From assembly GCA_900550235.1 (NCBI GenBank), contig URRQ01000005.1:1-64000 (forward strand): a stretch of DNA of 64,000 bases, read 5' to 3'. The notes under the pieces are model-generated. The model saw nothing but the letters and a program-made list of their open reading frames with translations. It did no database searches and was not told the origin of the DNA. The DNA is from an uncultured Lachnospiraceae bacterium. GTDB lineage: Bacteria > Bacillota > Clostridia > Lachnospirales > Lachnospiraceae. A program made the position numbers and the translations under genes. Each line of letters begins with the position of its first letter. The stretch's first letter is position 1. This document shows positions 7,726-16,093 of this stretch, piece after piece.

Positions 7726-9491
7726 TACATCCTCTCTGGTGCTTCAAATCCAAGCATATCAATGCATGCTTCAAACACTTCTTTCGTCAGAAGAAGCATG
7801 GAAATAAAGCTTGCCTGTCTCTCTTCATTTTCTTCTGCCAGAATCTTCGTTTCATGATAGAAACGGTTAAAAGCATTGGCAAGTTCATATACATATGCAC
7901 AAATCTTATGTGGCGCTTTTTCAACATAAGCGTTTTCAATTGCCTCATTGAATCTTGCAAGCTCCAACATCAATGCCTTCTCACTCTCAGACTGGGCAGC
8001 CTTTACAATTCCTTTTAGTGCCTCGCCTTTTACTTCTTTATATTTATTCAAAATCGATTTGATTCGAACGATCGTGTACAAAATATAAGGTCCGGTATTT
8101 CCTTCTGCTGAAGTAAATCGATCCACATCGAACACATAGTCTTTAGAAGCCTGATTAGACAGGTCACCGTATTTGATTGCAGAAAGCCCTACAATCTTCG
8201 CTGTCTTTCTCGCCTCTTCTTCTGAAATGGCGCGATTCTCCATAATTTTATTATACATACGCTCTTCGATATCACCAATCAGATTCTCAAGGCGCATCAC
8301 ACCACCTTCTCTTGTTTTAAATGGCTTTCCATCTTTACCATTCATTGTACCGAATCCAATAAACTGAAGCTTTGTATCATCATTTACAATATGGGCTTTT
8401 CTTGCACTACGGAATACTTGTACAAAATGTAGTTCCTGACGCTTATCCACTACATAAATTACTTCATCCGGATGATACAGCTTTTCTCGTTCAATCAATG
8501 TAGCAAGGTCTGTTGTGCCATAAAGTGATGCTCCATCTGATTTCAAAATCATACATGGCGGAATTTCTTTTGTGTCTGTTTCTTCTTTCACATCGATCAC
8601 AAGCGCTCCATCATCGTAATGAGCAAATCCTTCTTTTTTCAAATACTCTACCATGTCCGGAATGTATGGCTGTGCATCGGACTCACCTTTCCACAAATCA
8701 AATTCTACATTTAAGTTTGCGTAATTTTTCTTCAAATCTGCGACCGAAACACTCATGATATGGTTCCAGATTGCCGTGTATCCTTTGTGACCATTTTGAA
8801 GCAAATATGTTGCATGAAGCGCTTCTTCTTTGTAATCTTCATGTTCTTTTGCATAAGCGCTTGCTGTTGGATAAATTTCTTCCAATTCATCAATTGTAAA
8901 CGGAGCCTCTTCCGGATATTCTCCTGCAAAAGCTTCATCAAAATACGGGAGTTCCGGTTTTCTCTTTTTCAATTCCGTAATAATGAGTCCCATCTGATAA
9001 CCCCAGTCACCAAGATGCACGTCACCGATAACTTTATCTCCTGCAAAACGAGAAATTCTTTTTACACTTTCACCAATAATTGCAGTACGCAAATGTCCTA
9101 CATGGAGAGGTTTTGCAACATTGGCTCCGCCGTAATCAATAATGATTGTCTTTGGATTTTCATTTTTTTCATATCCAAGACTTTCATCTGTGCTCATCTC
9201 GTTCATATAAGCCGCCAATGCCTCCTGAGAAAGTTTCATATTGATAAATCCTGGTTTTACAGACTCTACTTCTGCAATCCATGTACTTCCTTGTAAATTT
9301 GCAACTACATCATCTGCGATCATAAACGGAGCTTTATGGTATTCTTTTGCAGCGGCCATCGCTCCATTGCACTGATATTCGCACAAGTCCGGACGATTAG
9401 ACAACGTAACTTTTCCATATTTTGAATCATAACCTGCTGATTCAAATGCTTTTCCAAGTTCAAGACTTAACATCTCTACTAGTTTTTTCAT
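7725..9491 (-). CDS. argS: Arginyl-tRNA synthetase
   Basis: Charges tRNA-Arg with arginine. The 588-residue product has the class I signature HVGH at 130-133 (HIGH motif), the ArgS N-terminal additional domain (1-105), the conserved KPFKTREGG in place of KMSKS, and the DALR anticodon-binding domain at the C terminus (LARFNEAIENA... FNRFYHE). I start at the ATG at 9491 because GGAGG (9500-9504) sits 9 bases ahead; the in-frame GTG at 9506 overlaps that site. It precedes alaX in a two-gene unit. No T-box leader is seen upstream. Confidence 0.97.
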   Translation of the reverse strand: MKKLVEMLSLELGKAFESAGYDSKYGKVTLSNRPDLCEYQCNGAMAAAKEYHKAPFMIADDVVANLQGSTWIAEVESVKPGFINMKLSQEALAAYMNEMSTDESLGYEKNENPKTIIIDYGGANVAKPLHVGHLRTAIIGESVKRISRFAGDKVIGDVHLGDWGYQMGLIITELKKRKPELPYFDEAFAGEYPEEAPFTIDELEEIYPTASAYAKEHEDYKEEALHATYLLQNGHKGYTAIWNHIMSVSVADLKKNYANLNVEFDLWKGESDAQPYIPDMVEYLKKEGFAHYDDGALVIDVKEETDTKEIPPCMILKSDGASLYGTTDLATLIEREKLYHPDEVIYVVDKRQELHFVQVFRSARKAHIVNDDTKLQFIGFGTMNGKDGKPFKTREGGVMRLENLIGDIEERMYNKIMENRAISEEEARKTAKIVGLSAIKYGDLSNQASKDYVFDVDRFTSAEGNTGPYILYTIVRIKSILNKYKEVKGEALKGIVKAAQSESEKALMLELARFNEAIENAYVEKAPHKICAYVYELANAFNRFYHETKILAEENEERQASFISMLLLTKEVFEACIDMLGFEAPERM

Positions 9492-9524
9492 GTTCTTTTC
9501 CTCCACTAATAATTACTTTATATA

Positions 9525-9551
9525 AAAGTTAAAATAACTGATGTTAACTTT
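9525..9551 (-). promoter_or_regulatory. Inverted repeat upstream of argS
   Basis: An 8-bp perfect inverted repeat, AAAGTTAA ... TTAACTTT with 11 bases between, lies 34 bases before the argS start. It could be an operator or a leader hairpin. No regulator can be assigned. Confidence 0.4.
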
Positions 9552-9606
9552 ATATATTCTATCACATGAATCTTTTTCCAACAACTACATATTTCGAAAA
9601 GATTTC

Positions 9607-9663
9607 TTGCATTCAGAACAATAACATGCTATTATTATAGTAATAATTACTATTATTAGGAGG
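9607..9663 (+). promoter_or_regulatory. Promoter with PerR-box-like palindrome
   Basis: A sigma-A promoter (TTGCAT, 17 bases, TATTAT at 9630-9635) overlaps a 27-base near-palindrome at 9632-9658. Its core, TAGTAAT-A-ATTACTA, is a perfect 7-1-7 repeat and matches 10 of the 14 fixed positions of the PerR box TTATAATNATTATAA. AGGAGG (9658-9663) follows directly. A Fur-family repressor bound here would block both the promoter and the start region; PerR control of the following oxidative-stress genes is inferred. Confidence 0.6.
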
Positions 9664-9669
9664 TATATC

Positions 9670-10311
9670 ATGAACAAGAACGTATTTCGCAATTTTTCTT
9701 ATGGAGTTTATGTAGTTTCTACACTTGATGGGGAACGTCCAACCGGCTGTGTAGCTAATAGTATTATGCAGATTACATCTTCTCCTGCCACGGTTGCAGT
9801 CAGCATGAACCATGATAATTTTACAAATTCCTGCATTGAAACAAGCGGAAAATTCTCTGTGTCTATCCTATCCGAGTCTTCTGCTCCGGAACTCATTGGA
9901 CATTTTGGATTCCAATCAGGAAAAAACATCAACAAATTTGATACTGTTGATTATGATACGATTGATGGTCTACCTGTTTTAAAAGACGCTTGTGGTTATA
10001 TCACTTGTAAAATCATCGACAAAATGGAAACTACTACCCATACCGTATTTTTAGGTGAAGTTATAGAAGGCGACGTACTTTCCAAAGAACCAGCAATGAC
10101 TTACGCCTACTATCATAATGTAGTTAAGGGAAAAAGTCCGAAAAATGCCCCTACTTATATCGAGGAAGATCCAAAAGAAGAGACTGACACCAAGTGGGTC
10201 TGCGGAATCTGTGGCTACATTTACGAAGGAGAGATTCCTTTTGAAGAATTACCTGAATCCTTCGTATGTCCAATCTGCAAACAACCAAAATCGGTCTTTA
10301 AAAAGCAATAA
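9670..10311 (+). CDS. Flavin reductase-rubredoxin fusion (high-molecular-weight rubredoxin)
   Basis: A two-domain electron carrier. Residues 1-160 form an FMN-binding flavin reductase domain ([13 protein letters not shown], then the [20 protein letters not shown] segment). Residues 174-213 are a rubredoxin with iron ligands Cys178, Cys181, Cys200 and Cys203 in CGICGY and CPICK. The same architecture in acetogens and clostridia (Hrb) passes electrons from NAD(P)H to a diiron flavoprotein that reduces O2 or NO; no such partner is in this window. Start set by AGGAGG 7 bases ahead. It is followed after 22 bases by nfo on the same strand, a grouping that points to oxidative-stress defence. Confidence 0.9.
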   Translation: MNKNVFRNFSYGVYVVSTLDGERPTGCVANSIMQITSSPATVAVSMNHDNFTNSCIETSGKFSVSILSESSAPELIGHFGFQSGKNINKFDTVDYDTIDGLPVLKDACGYITCKIIDKMETTTHTVFLGEVIEGDVLSKEPAMTYAYYHNVVKGKSPKNAPTYIEEDPKEETDTKWVCGICGYIYEGEIPFEELPESFVCPICKQPKSVFKKQ

Positions 10312-10333
10312 CAATAGAAAAAGAGGTTACTTT

Positions 10334-11239
10334 ATGTTAAAAATTGGTTCTCATGTTGGAATGAGCGGCAAAGATATGTTGCTTGGTTCCGCAAAAGAAG
10401 CTGTTTCCTATGGCGCCAATACGTTTATGTTCTATACTGGGGCGCCACAAAATACAAAAAGAAAAGAAATTTCAGAATTAAATATTGATCCCGCATGGGC
10501 ATATATGAAAGAACACGGAATCGACGAAATCATAGTCCATGCACCCTATATTATTAACTTGGGAAATTCTGTGAAACCAGAAACTTTTGACATCGCCGTA
10601 AAGTTTTTAGCGTTAGAGCTGGAGCGGAGCGCAGCCTGCCGGAGCAACACGCTGATTCTTCATCCAGGCGCTCACGTAGGAGCCGGCGTTGATACAGGAA
10701 TCGTTCAAATCGCAAAAGGAATCAACGAAGTGTTGACACGAGATACTGTTTGCAACATTGCATTGGAGACAATGGCTGGAAAAGGTTCTGAAATTGGTAA
10801 GACTTTTGAAGAACTGGCACGAATTTTCGATAAAGTCGTTTATAACGAAAAATTACGCGTTTGCTTTGATACTTGTCATACGAATGACAGTGGGTATGAT
10901 GTGGTGCATGATTTCGATGGCGTAATCAACGAATTTGACCATATCATCGGGAAAGATCGTATCGCTGTTTTTCATATCAACGATTCCAAAAATGTTCGTG
11001 GCGCTGCCAAAGACCGTCATGCCAATATCGGATTCGGAGAACTCGGATTTGATGCGATCAATTACATTGTTCATCATCCTGACTTTATAAATGTTCCCAA
11101 AATATTGGAAACACCATACATTCCTTCTCCTACAAAAGAGAAGAAATCTTACGCTCCATATCGCTATGAAATTGAAATGTTGCGTAATCAGCAATTTGAC
11201 CCACATATTGCAGATCGAATCATTTCCGATCATGAATAG
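10334..11239 (+). CDS. nfo: Deoxyribonuclease IV (AP endonuclease)
   Basis: Cuts DNA 5' of abasic sites and removes damaged 3' ends in base excision repair. The 301-residue TIM-barrel protein shows the family's metal ligands: IGSHVG near the N terminus, the HPG of [31 protein letters not shown] and [13 protein letters not shown]. The start at 10334 gives [12 protein letters not shown], the normal family N terminus, with AGAGG 8 bases upstream; a far upstream start at 10145 would overlap the rubredoxin gene. Co-transcribed with the flavin reductase-rubredoxin gene. Confidence 0.95.
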   Translation: MLKIGSHVGMSGKDMLLGSAKEAVSYGANTFMFYTGAPQNTKRKEISELNIDPAWAYMKEHGIDEIIVHAPYIINLGNSVKPETFDIAVKFLALELERSAACRSNTLILHPGAHVGAGVDTGIVQIAKGINEVLTRDTVCNIALETMAGKGSEIGKTFEELARIFDKVVYNEKLRVCFDTCHTNDSGYDVVHDFDGVINEFDHIIGKDRIAVFHINDSKNVRGAAKDRHANIGFGELGFDAINYIVHHPDFINVPKILETPYIPSPTKEKKSYAPYRYEIEMLRNQQFDPHIADRIISDHE

Positions 11240-11241
11240 CA

Positions 11242-11273
11242 AAAATCGCTCAGACTATCCTCTGAGCGATTTT
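11242..11273. terminator. Bidirectional terminator between nfo and pepV
   Basis: A 13-bp perfect stem (AAAATCGCTCAGA / TCTGAGCGATTTT) with loop CTATCC, placed between the two convergent genes. Confidence 0.88.
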
Positions 11274-11280
11274 TATTACA

Positions 11281-12651
11281 TTATTTGCAGGCAATTTCAT
11301 ACATTGCTGCCGTGATGATCTGATATGATTTGATCATCTTTTCTACATCTGCACATTCGTTTGGCTGATGAATTACATCTGGATCTCCAGGGAAAATTGG
11401 TCCGAAAGCAACCATGTTATTGAATGCTTTTGCATATGTTCCTCCACCAATAGCGATTGGTTCCTGAACATCTCCTGTTTCTTCTGTGTAAACGTTTACT
11501 AATTTCTGTACAAGTTCAGATTCTTTTGAAACGTAGAGCATTTTACCTTCTCCAACAAGATTTCCTTCCAATCCGTAAGCTTCTGCAGATTTTTTCACAT
11601 TTGCAACAAGTTCATCTCTATCTGTATGATTTGGATAACGAATATCCAATGTAATTTCTAAGCTGTCTTCTGTACAATCAATCATGCCTAAGCATACAGA
11701 TGTATTTCCTGTCTCCTCATCGCTATTAAATGCTCCAAGACTTTCTCCTTGTGTTTCATCACCGATTTTTTCTGTTACAAAATCAACTAATCTCTGTAAA
11801 TCTCCACCAAGGTTAATTCCCTGTGCTTTTAATTCTTTGAATAACTGAATTGCAGAGTTCGTTCCAAGGTGAGGTGTACTTCCGTGAGCGCCTCTACCAT
11901 TTGATACGATTACTGTATTTCCATTTTCTTTTATTACTTTAATCGCTTCTGTCTCTTTAAAATCGAAATCACCTTCTACAACCATTGTACATCTAGGCAT
12001 TACAACGTTTTTCGCTGTTCCACCTTTGATAGAAAGAACCTTTACTGTTGATTTTTCTTCTACTCTTTTTGTTAATTCCCAAAATGACTGACCTTTTTCA
12101 AAGAAAATCACCGGGAAATCTGCATCCGGAGTAAATCCGATCGTTGGCATCTCTGCTCTGGATTCAACATAATGCTGAACGCAAGAAGATCCATTCTCTT
12201 CATCACACCCAAAAATTACACGAATACGTCTGTCAATCGGTAACTCTAAATCACGAATAGCTTTCAATCCGTAAATCGCTGCAATTGTAGGACCTTTATC
12301 ATCTAAAACTCCACGGCCATACATTTTTCCATCATGAATTTCGCACCCAAGTGGATCATAATCCCATCCTTCTCCAAGTGGAACGATATCAACATGCCCA
12401 AGAACTGCTGCCATTTCTTCGCCTTCACCGTATTCTACCCAGCCGATTCTGTTATCCAAATTTCCCGTTTTAAATCCTAATTTTTCTCCAAGCGCAAGTG
12501 CGTGATCTAACGCTTTTTTTGGTCCTTCACCATATGGAGCATTTTCTTTTGCTTCCCCTTTTACACTTTCAATCGCAACGCTTTCTTTGATAGAGGCCAA
12601 AATTTCCTCTCTCATCTCCTCAATTTTCTGATTAATGTTTTCGTACTTCAT
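11281..12651 (-). CDS. pepV: PepV/Sapep-type M20 dipeptidase
   Basis: Zinc-dependent dipeptidase that splits dipeptides in the cytoplasm. The 456-residue protein has the M20 metal ligands: His87 region AVLGHVDIVPLG, the Asp of GRGVLDDKGP, the catalytic/bridging glutamates of GCDEENGSS, Asp in TPDADFPVI, and the late His in FPGDPDVIHQPNEC. The large lid domain between catalytic halves is typical of PepV. A GAAAGGAAGAG site precedes the ATG. Upstream of it (that is, transcribed before it) lie azlC and azlD, branched-chain amino-acid exporters, so the three may form an amino-acid handling unit. Confidence 0.92.
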   Translation of the reverse strand: MKYENINQKIEEMREEILASIKESVAIESVKGEAKENAPYGEGPKKALDHALALGEKLGFKTGNLDNRIGWVEYGEGEEMAAVLGHVDIVPLGEGWDYDPLGCEIHDGKMYGRGVLDDKGPTIAAIYGLKAIRDLELPIDRRIRVIFGCDEENGSSCVQHYVESRAEMPTIGFTPDADFPVIFFEKGQSFWELTKRVEEKSTVKVLSIKGGTAKNVVMPRCTMVVEGDFDFKETEAIKVIKENGNTVIVSNGRGAHGSTPHLGTNSAIQLFKELKAQGINLGGDLQRLVDFVTEKIGDETQGESLGAFNSDEETGNTSVCLGMIDCTEDSLEITLDIRYPNHTDRDELVANVKKSAEAYGLEGNLVGEGKMLYVSKESELVQKLVNVYTEETGDVQEPIAIGGGTYAKAFNNMVAFGPIFPGDPDVIHQPNECADVEKMIKSYQIITAAMYEIACK

Positions 12652-12672
12652 TTTTCTCTTCCTTTCTCCTTG

Positions 12673-13008
12673 TTATATAAATACTGCTTGTATCAAAAAC
12701 ATATAAAGTATTGTTCCAGCACCGATACTCAGCAGATTATTTCGTTTCCATATATGTAGTAACACAACGGTACCTACCGCAATCAATTCCGGCATTCCAA
12801 AAGGAGCACTTAATACTTTTGTGTTTTTCAAACAATATACAACCAACATTCCTATGATTGCCGGAGTAAGAACCTTTCCAAGATACTGCACCACTTTCGG
12901 AATCTCTTTTCCCTTTGGAAAAATTAAGAACGGAACTGCACGTGTTGCAAATGTCGTCGCTGCAACAACTAAAATCATTACCAAAGACTGCCCTACATTT
13001 AATGTCAT
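12673..13008 (-). CDS. azlD: AzlD family branched-chain amino acid transport protein
   Basis: Small subunit of the AzlCD exporter, which in Bacillus exports branched-chain amino acid analogues. The 111 residues form about four membrane helices, with the family pattern ATTFATRAVPFLIFP near residues 17-31 and the PAIIGMLVVYCLK helix. Its start overlaps the azlC stop by four bases (ATGA), so the two are coupled. Sits 21 bases before pepV. Confidence 0.92.
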   Translation of the reverse strand: MTLNVGQSLVMILVVAATTFATRAVPFLIFPKGKEIPKVVQYLGKVLTPAIIGMLVVYCLKNTKVLSAPFGMPELIAVGTVVLLHIWKRNNLLSIGAGTILYMFLIQAVFI

Positions 13009-13703
13009 TTTAGTTCCTCCGTTTCCAGCTTCTTTCTACTCATAAATAAGACTCCTATGATAATCAGCATCGACGGTAACACAAAATGATCTGCTCCAAA
13101 TATTTGCAGACAAATAAAACTTACTACCATTCCAATTACAGCCGGTATCCGGTTCTTTTTTTGAAACCATTGTTCCAAAAATATCACAACAAAAAGCGCT
13201 GTCATAGCAAAATCAATCCCTGTAGAATCAAATGGAATTACCGTTCCTGCAATTCCTCCAATTGCAGATCCAATAATCCAATAGCTCTGATTCAATAACG
13301 TAATTGCCAAAAGAAATTTTTCATCATCTACATCTTCCGGAATATTTGTTGTGCATAAAAGCGAATATGTCTCATCCGTTAATCCGAATACAAGATACCA
13401 ACGCTTTTTCCCAAACCGATTGAATTTCTCTAACAATGAAATTCCGTAAAAAACATGCCGAATATTTACCATGAGGGTAAGAAAAATAGCCTGAATAAAA
13501 GAAAAACCCGGTACAAAGAAGTTCACCGCCAAATACTGACCGGAACCTGCATATACCAAGGTACTCATCAAAATCGCCCAAAGAAAAGAATACCCTTTTT
13601 CAGCAAACATAACACCAAATGCAATTCCAATAAAAAGATATCCAGTCAATACCGGTATTGTATATGGAAATGCTATCTTGAATGCTGCCCTGTACCCTTT
13701 CAT
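13005..13703 (-). CDS. azlC: AzlC family branched-chain amino acid permease
   Basis: Large subunit of the AzlCD exporter. The 232-residue protein has about seven or eight hydrophobic segments and the AzlC signatures PVLTGYLFIGIAFGVM (16-31), MSTLVYAGSGQYLAVNFF and the MVNIRHVFYGISLLEKF loop. It is the first gene before azlD. The true substrate is not visible; the family exports hydrophobic amino acids. Confidence 0.92.
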   Translation of the reverse strand: MKGYRAAFKIAFPYTIPVLTGYLFIGIAFGVMFAEKGYSFLWAILMSTLVYAGSGQYLAVNFFVPGFSFIQAIFLTLMVNIRHVFYGISLLEKFNRFGKKRWYLVFGLTDETYSLLCTTNIPEDVDDEKFLLAITLLNQSYWIIGSAIGGIAGTVIPFDSTGIDFAMTALFVVIFLEQWFQKKNRIPAVIGMVVSFICLQIFGADHFVLPSMLIIIGVLFMSRKKLETEELK

Positions 13704-13754
13704 CCTGCGTCCTCTATTCTCATAGTCTTCAATTAGACTTTACTAACAAAAATA

Positions 13755-13826
13755 CACATCTAGGCGGATTCGAACCGCCGCACATGCCTCCGGAGGGCAT
13801 TGCTCTATCCCCTGAGCTATAGATGT
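13755..13826 (-). tRNA. tRNA-Arg (anticodon CCG)
   Basis: A full cloverleaf is present on the minus strand: acceptor stem ACATCTA / TAGATGT, D arm GCTC...GAGC, anticodon stem ATGCC / GGCAT with loop CTCCGGA giving anticodon CCG (reads CGG), and T arm GGCGG-TTCGAAT-CCGCC. Discriminator base is G. The 3' CCA is not encoded (TAT follows), so a CCA-adding enzyme is needed. It lies just downstream of the pilus operon. Confidence 0.95.
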
Positions 13827-13896
13827 ATACCGCGCTTATTTTAAACGCTCTGTTATAGTAACACATTTTCGTAAAAAAGTAAAGCATTCTCATTCT

Positions 13897-14652
13897 TCAA
13901 TTTTCATCATTTCCCTCAATTTTTTTAAAATGAACTGTAAATCTTTGTTGTGTCCGATCATATTCACTACAAGTCGAAAGCGTCACAATCTTTTCTATTG
14001 TATCCTGCTCTATCCAACCATTCATGCACTCTAATTCATTCCTCAAAAAAATATCATTGCATAATTTCCCGAATTCTGCGCTATTTTTTTCCATTTTGTG
14101 TGCAAATACAGCATCTCTTTTCCCACATTGAAACGAAGAGATTAACCGATATCGTTCTGTTTTTCCAGGTGTATACAAATATAATTCTGTATGCTCCTTT
14201 GCATAATCCATCTCTCGATATCGTTTTAATTCCCCAAACATTTGCGGCTTTCTCATATTATGTGCAAAGATACAAATATGAGCATCCGAAAAATCTCTCT
14301 TCGCATCCGAAAAGGAGAATAACGAACCCAGCTCACTATATTCTCCTCTATAATCATGGTTTAAATACATTTCATCATTTTTACCAATCAACACCGGATA
14401 ATCAATTTTTGTTCCCGGAATAGATATCCAAGCACAGATATCCGGATTTATTTTCTGTAAAACCATGAAATTGATTTTTTTACATTGTGTATTTTTTTCA
14501 AGTTTTTCCTCCTGTATAATAACCAAATCATTTAATTTTTTATTTTTCTTTTCATTCGAAACATACTTCATAGTTTCTTTGTAAGCGGCAGCCAGATTTG
14601 CTGCCGCTCCAAATAATAATAACAGGAGAAGAATTCTACTGCATTTTTTCAT
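13897..14652 (-). CDS. Class B sortase
   Basis: Membrane-anchored transpeptidase that joins surface proteins to peptidoglycan or to a pilus. Residues 5-25 are an N-terminal signal anchor (ILLLLLLFGAAANLAAA). The catalytic triad is seen at His131 (FAHNM), Cys228 (TLSTC) and Arg237. The NDEMYLNHDYRGEYSELGSLF region and the long helix before the Cys are class B features. I start at the ATG at 14652 (GAGAGG 8 bases ahead), which overlaps the preceding pilin by 17 bases. Last gene of the pilus operon. In group A Streptococcus FCT islands class B sortases polymerise pili; here it is the obvious partner of the APQTN protein just upstream. Confidence 0.9.
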   Translation of the reverse strand: MKKCSRILLLLLLFGAAANLAAAYKETMKYVSNEKKNKKLNDLVIIQEEKLEKNTQCKKINFMVLQKINPDICAWISIPGTKIDYPVLIGKNDEMYLNHDYRGEYSELGSLFSFSDAKRDFSDAHICIFAHNMRKPQMFGELKRYREMDYAKEHTELYLYTPGKTERYRLISSFQCGKRDAVFAHKMEKNSAEFGKLCNDIFLRNELECMNGWIEQDTIEKIVTLSTCSEYDRTQQRFTVHFKKIEGNDEN

Positions 14653-15265
14653 CCGATTCCTCTCTCTTACAAAACACGTAAAGCATTCCGGCACCTACAA
14701 TACATAAAACCGCACAAATAATCTTTTGCATATAATAGCTTTTCACATTGGTCTGTGGCGCCACCGGATTTTCCCTCTCCTTAGATAAATATTTAGGTAT
14801 CACTTTTACTTCATATTCTAATTCTCCACTCTTTTCATTCCATGCAGGCATACTTACGAGAAATGGATCTATTTCTTCTTGTTCCTTCTGATTCGATACA
14901 ACAAACAAATAAAGTCCTTCCGAAACACTTTCTAAAGTTGCTTTCCCATCCGAATCTACCGATATAGTTTGATCCGGTTTTTTTACTTTTTTTGCAAGAG
15001 TATGTGCAAGATCACGCATATCATTTGCTGTAGAATGCTGATCAACCTTTATATCATCATGATACATCTCACTTACAAACTTTCCATCGATATACTCAGC
15101 AACCTTGGTACAAAAAAACTCTATTTTTCTATTTTGTATTTCTTCTCCTTGATTTTCCAATACAATTTGTATGCTTCCTCCTTCTTTTGCTTTTGCAACG
15201 TTTCCCGCAATCAATATTCCCATGACGCAAAGTATCATGAACACGACACATTTTCTGCTTTTCAT
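14636..15265 (-). CDS. Small basal-type pilin with APQTN sorting signal
   Basis: Secreted 209-residue protein: signal peptide (1-25, FMILCVMGILIAGNVAKAKE), a beta-rich middle of pilin/Cna-B style (SVDSDGKATLESVSEGLYLFVVS), then a cell-wall sorting signal: APQTN at 169-173, a membrane helix (about 177-199) and a charged tail KREESDEK. APQTN is close to the class B motif NPQTN and unlike the LPxTG of the other two pilins, so this subunit is probably handled by the class B sortase next door. The size and position suit a pilus-base subunit (FctB-like). The ATG at 15265 follows GGAGGTGGAAGG. Its 5' part overlaps the srtC reading frame by 137 bases. Confidence 0.8.
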   Translation of the reverse strand: MKSRKCVVFMILCVMGILIAGNVAKAKEGGSIQIVLENQGEEIQNRKIEFFCTKVAEYIDGKFVSEMYHDDIKVDQHSTANDMRDLAHTLAKKVKKPDQTISVDSDGKATLESVSEGLYLFVVSNQKEQEEIDPFLVSMPAWNEKSGELEYEVKVIPKYLSKERENPVAPQTNVKSYYMQKIICAVLCIVGAGMLYVFCKREESDEKMQ

Positions 15266-16079
15266 ATACCTTCCACCTCCTTCTTCCAGCAATCACTAAT
15301 TTTACAAGGGCTGTTCCTATGAATACGAACGGAAGCAAAAAGAAAATCATCTCACGAAATGACAAGAGTTTTGGTTCTATTCTTTCATACACTTTTTCTC
15401 TATATTCCACACGTTCCCCATTCACCACAAGCCTATGCGTATTAATCCCATACGGAGTACAAGTAACCAAAGAAACCATATCTTTTCCCGCAATAATATC
15501 TAGCTTTTCCAACTCATCAGGTTCTATAATTTCGATAGTACTCACTTGATATGCGAAAACTTTACCGCATACATGAATATAGAATAAATCTCCTTCTTTC
15601 AATTCATCCAGCCTTGTAAACAGCTTGGAGCTTGGCAATCCTCTATGGCTTGTCAATACACACCGTGTGCTTTCTCCTCCTACAGGAAGACTGCTCCCTT
15701 GAAGATGCCCAGCTCCATTAGAAAGCACCTCTTCTTCCGTACCATGCCATATCGGCAAATCCACATGGATCTTGGGAATTTCAATGGCTCCCATAATCCC
15801 ATTCCCATTAATATTTAACTGTTTTCTATAATTCTTATCGCTTAGAATTGTATGATGAAGATTCCCTACAAGAGCTCCTTTTGTCTGATTTAGCGTTTCA
15901 TTATACGTCTCCGCATCTTGAAGCACTTCTTCAAGATTCTCTTCTCTTGCAATAATTTGTTCGTATGTTCCTATGATACTCTTTTGTTTTTCCGATTCTA
16001 TATATCCACTGAAAATAGGGTAAATACAAAGACACATCCCAATCACAAAAAAAATCCCTCTATTTATTTTGTTTCTCAT
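15129..16079 (-). CDS. Class C (pilin-polymerising) sortase
   Basis: Joins pilin subunits by isopeptide bonds between the sorting-signal Thr and a pilin Lys. The 316-residue protein has an N-terminal membrane anchor (8-25), the sortase barrel with catalytic His145 (TSHRG), Cys207 (LVTCTPYG) and Arg216 (NTHRLVV), and a C-terminal helix (243-263), the topology of class C. The usual DP(F/W) lid motif is not seen; LSDKNYR stands at that point. Residues 265-316 form an unusually basic tail that runs through the ribosome binding site and the start of the next gene. Such a long overlap suggests a lost stop or frameshift near 15280, or a real extended tail. Confidence 0.88.
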   Translation of the reverse strand: MRNKINRGIFFVIGMCLCIYPIFSGYIESEKQKSIIGTYEQIIAREENLEEVLQDAETYNETLNQTKGALVGNLHHTILSDKNYRKQLNINGNGIMGAIEIPKIHVDLPIWHGTEEEVLSNGAGHLQGSSLPVGGESTRCVLTSHRGLPSSKLFTRLDELKEGDLFYIHVCGKVFAYQVSTIEIIEPDELEKLDIIAGKDMVSLVTCTPYGINTHRLVVNGERVEYREKVYERIEPKLLSFREMIFFLLPFVFIGTALVKLVIAGRRRWKVYEKQKMCRVHDTLRHGNIDCGKRCKSKRRRKHTNCIGKSRRRNTK

Positions 16080-16093
16080 ATTTCACCCTTGTT

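Noticed and set aside
8760..9296. 178-residue open frame on the plus strand
   Set aside because: Lies antisense inside argS; phenylalanine/cysteine-rich shadow of the real frame.
9492..9606. T-box leader for argS
   Set aside because: No T-box sequence, specifier stem or terminator/antiterminator found; only a short inverted repeat.
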